Origin: HXMU1420-13 sp965601825
GTDB taxonomy: Bacteria > Bacteroidota > Rhodothermia > Balneolales > Balneolaceae
Reading direction: 5' to 3'
Assembly (NCBI GenBank): GCA_965601825.1
Contig: OZ271839.1
Location: forward strand, 930,001 to 994,000
Length of the DNA: 64,000 nucleotides
How positions within the stretch are numbered: position 1 is the stretch's first letter; every line of letters starts with the position of its first letter. The notes below the pieces were generated by a model. The model searched no databases. It was not told where the DNA came from and saw only the letters and a list, made by a program, of their open reading frames with translations. The translations under genes were made by a program, and so were the position numbers. Shown piece by piece: positions 8,395 through 16,626 of the stretch.

Positions 8395-8751
8395 AAAAAA
8401 ATTATGTTACTTGCTTTACTTGTCTTAATTGGCGCATTTATCTTAAACCTCTTCCTCCCGTGGTGGAGCATTGCTATTCCGGGATTATTAATCGGTTTCC
8501 AGTTTAAAGAAAAACCAATTCCGTCATTTTTATGGGGATTTTTAGGTGTGTTTTTACTGTGGGGCGGACAAGCGCTTTATATCCACATAGTCAATGAAGG
8601 AATATTGTCAGGGCGAATTGCGGAAATGTTGGGAGTAGGCTCTCCAATAATGGTGATAGTAATTACAGGAGTTCTTGGTGGAATGGTTAGTGGTTTGGCT
8701 ACTCTAACTGGGAGTCTGATAAAAACCCAAATTCAACCGGATTCAAATTGA
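8383..8751 (+). CDS. Small multi-pass membrane protein of unknown function
   Basis: A 122-residue hydrophobic protein with about four membrane segments (roughly residues 5-25, 27-43, 48-70 and 88-112) and short loops. No catalytic motif or recognised domain is visible. The first ATG (8383) lies inside the palindromic repeat. The alternative ATG at 8404 would remove seven residues (MSIVKKI) and leave the first membrane helix intact, so the start is uncertain. It is downstream of the acylase and ends 221 bp before carA. A link to either is not evident. Confidence 0.6.
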   Translation: MSIVKKIMLLALLVLIGAFILNLFLPWWSIAIPGLLIGFQFKEKPIPSFLWGFLGVFLLWGGQALYIHIVNEGILSGRIAEMLGVGSPIMVIVITGVLGGMVSGLATLTGSLIKTQIQPDSN

Positions 8752-8972
8752 ATCACTCCATTCCGATTTGTATCTTTTGCGAACCTCAAACAAAGCTGTA
8801 CACAAATACCATTGTTAGCAAATAGAAGCTTTGATTCATCAGCAATAGAAACCTTCCAAAAAAAGGGATGCTGATGCCATTATTGGTTATTAAAAATATT
8901 TTCAAAATCCGACGCGATATTCGTAGTCGGATTTTTTTTGATCAGCAATCAAATAACCCAAATTCATAAAGA
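8752..8972 (+). promoter_or_regulatory. Structured leader upstream of carA, candidate attenuator
   Basis: The region contains a hairpin CATCAGCA/TGCTGATG (8837-8844 with 8869-8876), with CCTT/AAGG pairing inside its loop. A strong intrinsic terminator at 8904-8939 comes next, ending 33 bases before the carA ATG. A third ATCAGC copy (8941-8946) could compete for the same GCTGAT strand. That spacing leaves little room for a promoter after the terminator, so conditional termination is plausible. No PyrR-type binding loop could be recognised by eye. Confidence 0.4.
8904..8939 (+). terminator. Strong rho-independent terminator just upstream of carA
   Basis: A 10-bp perfect stem AAAATCCGAC/GTCGGATTTT with a 12-base loop is followed by eight T residues (932-939 of this kilobase). 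It may end transcription of the upstream membrane-protein gene or act as the terminator of a carA attenuator. Confidence 0.8.
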
Positions 8973-10094
8973 ATGTCTTTACAACCCAGAAAAAAAGCGA
9001 TCCTCGCACTGAGTGATGGCACGATAGCACACGGCTGGGCAGTTGGCCACGAAGGAATTACCGGTGGTGAGTTGTGCTTCAACACAAGTATGACTGGTTA
9101 CCAGGAAATATTCACTGATCCCAGTTATTACGGTCAGCTTATGATGATGACCTATCCCCACATTGGTAACTATGGTACGATGGCTCGCGATGATGAACAC
9201 CGTAAGGTGATGGTAGCCGGAGTAATTGTTCGGGCATATTCCTGGGAATACAGCAACCCAATGGCGGATGGAAGTCTGGATGAATATCTCGAAGACAATG
9301 AAATTGTTGGGATTTCCGGTGTAGATACACGAGCACTGGTTCGACATATAAGAGAAAAAGGGGTGATGAACGCAGTGATCTCGTCCACCGAATTGGATGA
9401 AGAAAAGCTGGTTCAAATGGCCAAAGACTGGGAAGACATGAAGGGGCTCGAGCTTGCATCAAAAGTGTCCAGAGATGAAGCTCAAACCTACAACCCCGAA
9501 TCCGAAACAGAGTTTAAGGTTGCCGCATTTGATTATGGCATCAAACAAAATATCATCAACAGTTTGGTTGCACGCGGATGTTCACTTCGAGTTTTTCCGG
9601 CGCAAACATCAATAGATGAGGTGAAAGCCTGGGAAGCAGATGGATTTTTCTTCTCTAACGGTCCCGGAGATCCAAATCCAACAGGAGATTATGCACTTGA
9701 AGTAGTGGAATATGCTAAATCAACCGGAAAGCCAATGTTCGGAATTTGCCTCGGTCATCAGTTAATGGCGATGAGTGAAGGAATCGAAGTAGGGAAAATG
9801 TTTGTGGGACATCGAGGTGCAAATCATCCGGTGAAGAACTTAGAAACTGGACTGGTTGAGATTTCAACACAAAACCACGGTTTTGGAGTAATTGAAGAAA
9901 GTGTGAAAGAAGATGTGGCAAGCATCACACATATCAATTTAAATGATAATACAGTTGAAGGGCTTCGATTTAAGAATTTCCCGGGATTTTCAGTTCAATA
10001 CCATCCGGAAGCATCGCCGGGACCACATGATTCAGCTTACTTATTCGATCAGTTCATCGGATTAATGCAAGAACAAAAAGGAGTTTCAGCTTGA
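8973..10094 (+). CDS. carA: Carbamoyl-phosphate synthase small (glutaminase) subunit
   Basis: Glutaminase subunit that frees ammonia from glutamine for carbamoyl phosphate, feeding pyrimidine and arginine synthesis. It has 373 residues, the usual length. The N-terminal CPSase small-chain domain has FNTSMTGYQEIFTDPSYYGQ. The C-terminal class I GATase domain has the nucleophile Cys259 in GICLGHQ and the His344/Glu346 pair in QYHPEA. The partner carB follows 140 bp downstream, separated by a repeat element. A terminator-like hairpin precedes the gene. Confidence 0.96.
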   Translation: MSLQPRKKAILALSDGTIAHGWAVGHEGITGGELCFNTSMTGYQEIFTDPSYYGQLMMMTYPHIGNYGTMARDDEHRKVMVAGVIVRAYSWEYSNPMADGSLDEYLEDNEIVGISGVDTRALVRHIREKGVMNAVISSTELDEEKLVQMAKDWEDMKGLELASKVSRDEAQTYNPESETEFKVAAFDYGIKQNIINSLVARGCSLRVFPAQTSIDEVKAWEADGFFFSNGPGDPNPTGDYALEVVEYAKSTGKPMFGICLGHQLMAMSEGIEVGKMFVGHRGANHPVKNLETGLVEISTQNHGFGVIEESVKEDVASITHINLNDNTVEGLRFKNFPGFSVQYHPEASPGPHDSAYLFDQFIGLMQEQKGVSA

Positions 10095-10105
10095 GATTTT
10101 CTTGC

Positions 10106-10213
10106 TGTCATCCCGAGCGCAGCCGAGGGATCTCAAATGCAGAGAACCAAGATTTGAGATTCTTCGATTTCGTTCACAAGCTTTCAGCTTTGCTCACTTC
10201 ACTCAGAATGACA
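10106..10213. repeat. Palindromic interspersed repeat (MITE/REP-like) between carA and carB
   Basis: A 108-bp element with complementary ends TGTCAT (10106-10111) and ATGACA (10208-10213). Its left end continues CCCGAGCGCAGCCGAGGGAT. An internal perfect stem pairs ATCTCAAAT (10130-10138) with ATTTGAGAT (10152-10160). From memory, sequences of the form TGTCATCCTGAGCGCAGTCG are common interspersed palindromes in Bacteroidota-like genomes. It separates two genes that are usually co-transcribed. Confidence 0.65.
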
Positions 10214-10234
10214 ATAATTATTACCCATTAGAAA

Positions 10235-13063
10235 ATGCCTAGACGCGACGACATACACAAAATTCTCATCATCGGATCTGGACCTATTGTAATCGGACAA
10301 GCTTGCGAGTTTGATTACTCAGGATCACAATCTTGCCGTTCTTTAAAAGAAGAGGGATACGAAATTGTTCTCATCAATTCGAATCCTGCAACAATCATGA
10401 CGGATCCAATTATGGCAGATGCTATTTATATGCTACCAATGACTACAGACTCGATTCGGGAAATTGTTGAAAAAGAAAAACCGGATGCAGTGTTACCAAC
10501 AATGGGTGGTCAGACTGGATTAAATCTTTGCCGTGATTTAGAGAAACAAGGTTATTGGGATGAAAAGGGAATAAAGATTATCGGGGTTGATATTGCAGCG
10601 GTTGAACTAACAGAAGATCGACAGTTATTCCGCGATAGAATGGAAGAAATTGGAATTGAACAATGCCGTAGTCGTCAGGCAGAATCACTTTTGGATGCAA
10701 AAGAAATCAAGGAAGAGTTAGGTGGACTTCCGATTGTTATCCGACCATCATTTACGATGGGTGGAGCCGGTGGTGGCATTGTATGGAATGAAGAAGATTT
10801 TGATCGAATGGTACTTCGCGGATTGGAGATGAGTCCCGTTCACTCGGTATTAATAGAAGAATCCATTTTTGGCTGGAAAGAGTATGAACTTGAGCTACTT
10901 CGTGATGCGAATGATAATGTGGTAATCATTTGCGGAATCGAAAATATGGATCCAATGGGTGTTCATACCGGTGATTCGGTGACAGTTGCTCCAACTCAAA
11001 CCTTGACGGATAAACAGTATCAAATCCTTAGGGATGCAGCTATCAAAATGATGCGTTCGATAGGTACATTTGCAGGAGGTTGTAATGTACAATTCGCGAT
11101 GGAGCCGGGTTCTGATCGTTTTGTAGCCATCGAGATTAATCCGCGGGTAAGTCGTTCTTCTGCTCTGGCTTCGAAAGCAACGGGATATCCAATTGCAAAA
11201 GTAGCAACAAAACTGGCAGTTGGTTACACGCTTGATGAATTGAAAAATCAAATTACAGGGACCACTTCAGCATGTTTTGAGCCTTCTATCGATTACGTGG
11301 TTTGTAAAGTGCCTCGTTTCAACTTCGATAAATTTCCCGGTGCTGATGAAGAGCTTTCAACACAGATGAAAGCAGTTGGTGAAGTGATGAGCATCGGTCG
11401 AAATTTTCCTGAAGCTTTGAATAAAGCATGGCAGAGTATGGAAATTGGACGAGCTGGTTTAGGAGCAGATGGTTACGAAGAAATTGATCGTAAAGAAGTT
11501 AGTGAACGATTAATGAAACCATACTGGGATCGATCACTTCAGGTGCGAAATGCATTCAAGTTAGGAGCATCTGTAGAAGAAGTTGCTGATGTAACCAAAA
11601 TTGATCCGTGGTTCTTGCAGCAAATTAAATACATGGTTTCACTGGAAAACAGAACCGAAGGCCAATCATTGGATGAAATTTCCAAAGAAGATTTCTTTGA
11701 GTTAAAACAAGCTGGTTTCTCTGATGCACAAATTGCCTGGCTTACCAGCAAAGGCGGTGAAAAAGTTACGGATGATGAAGTAAGAGCACGAAGACTTGAA
11801 CTTGATTTAAAGCCCGTTTTCAAAGTTGTAGATACCTGTGCAGCGGAATTCCCGGCACAAACTCCTTACTACTATTCCAGCTATGAAGGCGAAAACGAAA
11901 GTGTGGTTACAGATCGCAAAAAAGTGATCATTTTAGGAAGCGGTCCAAACAGAATTGGACAAGGTATTGAGTTCGACTACTCTTGCGTACATGCGGTATT
12001 AGCAACCAAGGAAGTTGGTTATGAGGCCATCATGATCAACTGTAATCCTGAAACAGTCTCTACCGATTTTGACATTGCTGACAAGCTTTATTTCGAACCG
12101 GTTTATTGGGAACGTGTTTTGGATATCATCGAACATGAAAAACCTGAAGGTGTGATTATTCAGGTTGGTGGTCAGACAGCACTTAAACTCGGTAAGCGAT
12201 TAGTGAAAGCGGGAATTAAGATTTATGGAACTGATTTCGCTGACATCAATCTGGCCGAAGATCGTGGTGAATTTTCTGATTTGCTGATCGAAAATGATAT
12301 TCCATTCCCAGCTTATGGAACGGCAACAGATGTTGATGGAGCACTCGAAATTGCAAATCGAATTGGTTACCCGGTATTAATCCGACCAAGTTACGTGTTA
12401 GGTGGTCAGGGAATGCGGATTGCGGTTAAGCAGGAAGAGCTTGAGCGATATGTGGATCGCATCCTAAAAACTCATCCTGAAAATGCCTTCCTGATCGACA
12501 AATATCTAGAGCATGCGACAGAGGTTGATGTTGATTCTGTTTTTGATGGTGATGAACTCCATATCTCAGGAATGATGGAGCATATCGAACCTGCAGGTGT
12601 TCACTCTGGGGATTCTACAGCTGTCATCCCACCCTATTCATTGAGTAAGGAAGTACAGGCGACCATTCGCGAGTACCAAACAAAAATTGCTAAGGCATTG
12701 AATGTTATTGGATTCCTTAATGTGCAATATGCAGTGAAAGACGAGCAAGTGTATGTGATTGAGGCGAATCCAAGAACAACACGAACGGTTCCATTCCTTG
12801 CAAAAGCAAATGAAATCCCAGAGGCTAAAATTGGGGTAAAAGTAATGCTTGGTGCTAAACTCAAGGAATTTGACACAGAGTCAAAGCTAAAATGCTGGGC
12901 GATTAAAGAGCCGGTGTTCCCTTTCGACAAATTCCCGGGAGTAAAGAAGGAATTAGGTCCGGAGATGAAGTCGACGGGAGAAAGTATCTACTTTGCCGAA
13001 GACTTCAACGACGAACACTTCAGGAAACCATTCGAGTTCAAGAGCTTGTACTTGAGTAAGTAG
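10235..13063 (+). CDS. carB: Carbamoyl-phosphate synthase large subunit lacking the C-terminal allosteric domain
   Basis: Synthetase subunit with two ATP-grasp halves, making carboxyphosphate and then carbamoyl phosphate. The first half begins IIGSGPIVIGQACEFDYSG; the second begins IILGSGPNRIGQGIEFDYSC near residue 565. ATP-grasp signatures such as IRPSFTMGGAGGG (first half) and IRPSYVLGGQGM (second half) are intact. The protein stops after GPEMKSTGE and about 27 more residues, at 942. The Escherichia coli enzyme is about 1,073 residues and ends with an MGS-like domain that binds UMP and ornithine; that domain is absent here. The shorter form matches my memory of Bacteroidota CarB. It should be catalytically complete but not controlled by the classic effectors. 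Confidence 0.95.
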   Translation: MPRRDDIHKILIIGSGPIVIGQACEFDYSGSQSCRSLKEEGYEIVLINSNPATIMTDPIMADAIYMLPMTTDSIREIVEKEKPDAVLPTMGGQTGLNLCRDLEKQGYWDEKGIKIIGVDIAAVELTEDRQLFRDRMEEIGIEQCRSRQAESLLDAKEIKEELGGLPIVIRPSFTMGGAGGGIVWNEEDFDRMVLRGLEMSPVHSVLIEESIFGWKEYELELLRDANDNVVIICGIENMDPMGVHTGDSVTVAPTQTLTDKQYQILRDAAIKMMRSIGTFAGGCNVQFAMEPGSDRFVAIEINPRVSRSSALASKATGYPIAKVATKLAVGYTLDELKNQITGTTSACFEPSIDYVVCKVPRFNFDKFPGADEELSTQMKAVGEVMSIGRNFPEALNKAWQSMEIGRAGLGADGYEEIDRKEVSERLMKPYWDRSLQVRNAFKLGASVEEVADVTKIDPWFLQQIKYMVSLENRTEGQSLDEISKEDFFELKQAGFSDAQIAWLTSKGGEKVTDDEVRARRLELDLKPVFKVVDTCAAEFPAQTPYYYSSYEGENESVVTDRKKVIILGSGPNRIGQGIEFDYSCVHAVLATKEVGYEAIMINCNPETVSTDFDIADKLYFEPVYWERVLDIIEHEKPEGVIIQVGGQTALKLGKRLVKAGIKIYGTDFADINLAEDRGEFSDLLIENDIPFPAYGTATDVDGALEIANRIGYPVLIRPSYVLGGQGMRIAVKQEELERYVDRILKTHPENAFLIDKYLEHATEVDVDSVFDGDELHISGMMEHIEPAGVHSGDSTAVIPPYSLSKEVQATIREYQTKIAKALNVIGFLNVQYAVKDEQVYVIEANPRTTRTVPFLAKANEIPEAKIGVKVMLGAKLKEFDTESKLKCWAIKEPVFPFDKFPGVKKELGPEMKSTGESIYFAEDFNDEHFRKPFEFKSLYLSK

Positions 13064-13102
13064 GGTTTATAAGTCTAGTGTTGCAAAGCTGGACTTATAC
13101 CT
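13064..13102. terminator. Bidirectional terminator between carB and the convergent membrane-protein gene
   Basis: TATAAGTC (13068-13075) pairs perfectly with GACTTATA (13092-13099) across a 16-base loop, starting right after the carB stop. The right arm contains the stop codon of the convergent gene. T-runs are weak on both sides. Confidence 0.5.
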
Positions 13103-14216
13103 TATTTCTCACTTCTTTTTTGATATTTATTACCCGGCGTAAAGAATCATACCAAAAAGGAGCGCCCATGCTTATGGCTAATGCTGTAATAATCCATCCA
13201 AATATCATTTTTAAGTAGATCCATATTATATCTGCATTAAAATGAAATTTTGGCACATTTGACCAGCCTAATCCTAGTACCGAAGTTGCAGCTTTGATTT
13301 CTAAAGAATTGAATGTCTGGATTTGACCATATAAAGAATCTAGAGCTATGAGAGAAGGATAATTGGTTTTCATAAGAGAATCTGTTCCAATTGATAATAG
13401 TGAGTCAGGATAGCCAGCACTTTTTAAGTCCGATTTTGCCATTTCTCTCAATTCAGTTAGTTTAGTTTTCACTTCAACCGGATTGTTATCCAAGGTATCT
13501 GTAGACGTAGTATCAGTCTTAAGAATTACTTTTCCATCAATATTCTCGTATCGATCGACAAAAGATTCTGCTTGCTCAACAAGTATGGCTCGAGCTTGTG
13601 GATCATCTGCGAGTTTATTGACAACGGTGATTGTATCAACATTGAAAATTGCTGCAGTTACAAAACCTAGTAGTATTAAAACAATTTTAAGTTTTTCCTT
13701 ATACCAAGATGTAGTATAACTCATAACTTCATCAAACCAGGTATCAATAGCATCTCTCATTTCATTCACATCCTGATTCACATTTTCATAAGCAGTTTTT
13801 AAAAATGGTGCCTGTGCAAAAAGCTTGTTCCGTTGATCTTCGTTTGCAATTATCTCGAAAATAATGTCTGTAAACGTATTAGTAGTGATTACGGAAGGAT
13901 GACTCTTACGAGCAATTTTATTATCTAATCCTTCACTCTTGATATCTTTACTTCTATTAAACAGTTTTCTAAACCACCAAAATGGTGTTCCATACCACAA
14001 ACTGGACTTGTACTTACTGTGGTCAATTCTCTGATTACTGTAAAGTATGTTTCTTAGTTCAAGACCAATCATTTTTTCTATCGCAAACCGTAATTCTTTA
14101 CCCCTTACATTGAGAATTCGACTCAATATCTCATTAACAATACTCACAAATAAACTGAAGAGTAGATAGACAAAGATTAACCCTATTACGACATCTAGTG
14201 CTTCGATACCAAACAT
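13095..14216 (-). CDS. Conserved-looking membrane protein of unknown function
   Basis: A 373-residue protein I do not recognise. It has a hydrophobic N-terminal segment (residues about 7-28, ending SIVNEIL). A mostly hydrophilic stretch follows, then a second membrane segment around 172-192, a roughly 130-residue extracytoplasmic or cytoplasmic region with coiled-coil character, and a third segment near 335-357 followed by a basic tail (KKEVRNKV). No catalytic motif is visible. It is a single gene, convergent with carB and divergent from recQ. An anchor or scaffold role is possible but unproven. Confidence 0.6.
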   Translation of the reverse strand: MFGIEALDVVIGLIFVYLLFSLFVSIVNEILSRILNVRGKELRFAIEKMIGLELRNILYSNQRIDHSKYKSSLWYGTPFWWFRKLFNRSKDIKSEGLDNKIARKSHPSVITTNTFTDIIFEIIANEDQRNKLFAQAPFLKTAYENVNQDVNEMRDAIDTWFDEVMSYTTSWYKEKLKIVLILLGFVTAAIFNVDTITVVNKLADDPQARAILVEQAESFVDRYENIDGKVILKTDTTSTDTLDNNPVEVKTKLTELREMAKSDLKSAGYPDSLLSIGTDSLMKTNYPSLIALDSLYGQIQTFNSLEIKAATSVLGLGWSNVPKFHFNADIIWIYLKMIFGWIITALAISMGAPFWYDSLRRVINIKKEVRNKV

Positions 14217-14401
14217 AATTACCCAGAATTTTATTTAAATGTTAAATCCCAAATACTAGAATGAAACCGCATGATTATGCAGCCTTTCCAGCTAACCCGA
14301 ATTTTTGGAATTATATTTTAAAATTGATATTCATCAAAATTAAAAGTCTCGAATACCCTATTTTTATATTCTTTACGAATTATTGAGACCCATCTTACTC
14401 C

Positions 14402-16573
14402 ATGATCGAACAAGCTAGAAAAATCCTGAAGGATACCTTCGGATATGATGAATTTCGCCTTCAGCAAGAGGCTGCTATTACTCAGGTTTTAGATAAAAAA
14501 GATGCACTGGTTATCATGCCAACGGGCGGTGGTAAATCACTGTGTTATCAAATTCCGGCGCTCATTTTCGATGGAATGACCATCGTTATTTCTCCACTCA
14601 TTTCTTTGATGAAAGATCAGGTTGGACAGCTAAAGGAATATGATATTCCATCGGTGTTTTTGAATTCATCTCTTCGACCGGAAGCTTATGAATACAACGT
14701 GAAAAAAATCAAAGCCGGGGAAGTAAAACTGCTCTATGTGGCTCCTGAAACGTTGTTGATGGATAAAACCAAAGAGATTTTAAAAGACATCAAAATAGAT
14801 TGTTTTACGATTGATGAGGCCCACTGTATTTCAGAATGGGGACACGATTTCAGACCGGAATATCGTCAATTAGCCAGGGTTAGAAAGGATTTCCCGGATG
14901 CCGTTTGTATTGCGTTAACTGCAACAGCTACCCCTCGAGTTCAGCGGGATATTAAAAATAGCCTTGAGTTTGATGAGTCTGAGTCTTTCATTTCAAGTTT
15001 TGATCGACCGAATCTGTTTATCAAAATTGTAGATAAAAAAGATCCTGAAAATCAGTTGTTAGATTTCCTCTATACACGTAAAAATCAGTCAGGGATTATC
15101 TACTGTTTTTCACGCCGACAGGTTGATGAGCTTTCAGAACTATTGATTGAAGAAGGCTATGCTGCAAAACCATATCACGCCGGATTAACTTCGCGTGAAA
15201 GAACCATCAATCAACAAGAATTTATTCGGGATGATGTGCGCATTATTGTAGCAACCATTGCTTTCGGAATGGGGATCAATAAACCTAATGTGCGTTTTGT
15301 GGTGCATTATGATATGCCTCAAAACATTGAATCCTATTATCAGCAGATTGGTCGAGCGGGTCGAGACGGACTTCGATCTGATTGCGTGCTGCTTTTCAGT
15401 TATTCAGACACGCAAAAGATCAAATATTTCATCAATCAGAAAAAGGGCACAGAGAAAACCATTGCTGAAAGGCATCTAGAAAAGTTGCTCAAATTTTTAG
15501 AAGAACGAGGCTGCAGACGTAAACCATTGCTGGAATATTTCGGCGAAGAATATGGTGAAAAGGAATGCGGAATGTGCGACAATAGCATATCTCAAGATGC
15601 TGATGTTGAGGATCTAACTCATCAGGCCAAAAAATTCCTGGATTGTGTATTGGATTTAGAAGAAGAGTTTGGAGCAGGCCATGTGATCGATGTACTTCGA
15701 GGTTCTAAAAATCAAAAGGTATTGGAACATGAACATGATAAACTTGAAAGTTATGGATCCGGTTTAGAATGGTCGAAAAAGCAATGGGAGCAATTATCCC
15801 GTTTATTAATGCGCCAACATTTTGTAAAGCGTGGTAGTTTTGGAGTGCTTGAAACTACTGACAAAGCAATGCCAGTACTTAGTGGAAAAGAGAATGTGTA
15901 TGGAGTATTAGATCGAACCGATGTTTCAATGGATGAAGAAGATGTAATCCGTACCTCGAGCGAAATCGAAAATGAATACAATGTTGAGTTATTCGAGTTA
16001 CTTCGTGAAAAACGAAAAGAGCTGGCAGATATCGATGACGTACCTCCTTATGCGATATTCCCGGATACTACACTCATTGAAATGGCCTATTACTTCCCAC
16101 AAAGTAAAGATGCTTTGGAAGCCATTTATGGGGTGGGCCAGGTTAAAAAACAGAAATTCGGCGATGCTTTTATTGGAGTGATCAAGACTTTCTCGAAAGA
16201 TCACGATGTAATGGAGCGCCAGAAGAACCTGATTAAGAAAACCCGTGAGGTGAAATCAGGTGAAAAGCACGAAATTGTGGCTCAGGACTTTAATGATGGG
16301 AAATCCATTAAGCTGTTAGCTGAAGAGCACGGGGTAAAAGAAGTGACGATTTTAGGTCATCTTAAGAAGTTTGTAGATGAAAGAAATGATCTTCGATTGG
16401 ATGGCTTACTTCAGGCATCCGCCTTATCCGATCGCCAGCGTGACCAGGTATTACAAGCCTTCAAAAAACGCGGTCATTTAATGCTTCGATTAGTGTATGA
16501 CGAGTGTAAAAAGCAGATCGGATATGATGAACTGCGAATCATGCAATTGTACTATTTGGCTAGCCAGAAATAA
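14402..16573 (+). CDS. recQ: ATP-dependent DNA helicase RecQ
   Basis: A 3'-to-5' DNA helicase of recombination and replication-fork repair, 723 residues. The N-terminal helicase core carries Walker A TGGGKS with Lys45 and the Walker B box DEAH at 138-141 within FTIDEAHCISEWGHDFRPEY. Motif VI QQIGRAGRDG lies near residue 315. The zinc-binding RQC region has CRRKPLLEYFGEEY followed by CGMC around 370-396. An HRDC domain (about 520-595) follows. A C-terminal helix-turn-helix segment (about 625-680, GKSIKLLAEEHGVKEVTILGH) is of the type found on longer bacterial RecQ proteins. The ATG at 14402 places the helicase core at the expected distance. Confidence 0.95.
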   Translation: MIEQARKILKDTFGYDEFRLQQEAAITQVLDKKDALVIMPTGGGKSLCYQIPALIFDGMTIVISPLISLMKDQVGQLKEYDIPSVFLNSSLRPEAYEYNVKKIKAGEVKLLYVAPETLLMDKTKEILKDIKIDCFTIDEAHCISEWGHDFRPEYRQLARVRKDFPDAVCIALTATATPRVQRDIKNSLEFDESESFISSFDRPNLFIKIVDKKDPENQLLDFLYTRKNQSGIIYCFSRRQVDELSELLIEEGYAAKPYHAGLTSRERTINQQEFIRDDVRIIVATIAFGMGINKPNVRFVVHYDMPQNIESYYQQIGRAGRDGLRSDCVLLFSYSDTQKIKYFINQKKGTEKTIAERHLEKLLKFLEERGCRRKPLLEYFGEEYGEKECGMCDNSISQDADVEDLTHQAKKFLDCVLDLEEEFGAGHVIDVLRGSKNQKVLEHEHDKLESYGSGLEWSKKQWEQLSRLLMRQHFVKRGSFGVLETTDKAMPVLSGKENVYGVLDRTDVSMDEEDVIRTSSEIENEYNVELFELLREKRKELADIDDVPPYAIFPDTTLIEMAYYFPQSKDALEAIYGVGQVKKQKFGDAFIGVIKTFSKDHDVMERQKNLIKKTREVKSGEKHEIVAQDFNDGKSIKLLAEEHGVKEVTILGHLKKFVDERNDLRLDGLLQASALSDRQRDQVLQAFKKRGHLMLRLVYDECKKQIGYDELRIMQLYYLASQK

Positions 16574-16593
16574 AGAGAGATATTGTTACAAAA

Positions 16594-16622
16594 TAAGGAC
16601 GCAATTACTGCGTCCCTTTAAG
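16594..16622. terminator. Bidirectional terminator between recQ and the metalloprotease gene
   Basis: GGACGCA (16597-16603) and TGCGTCC (16609-16615) form a perfect 7-bp stem with a 5-base loop. It lies midway between the convergent stop codons. T-rich sequence flanks it on both strands. Confidence 0.65.
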
Positions 16623-16626
16623 TTGT

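Noticed and set aside
8752..8972. PyrR-binding loop in the carA leader
   Set aside because: I looked for the known AG-UCC-GAGAGG-type loop by eye and did not find it, so only a generic attenuator is proposed.
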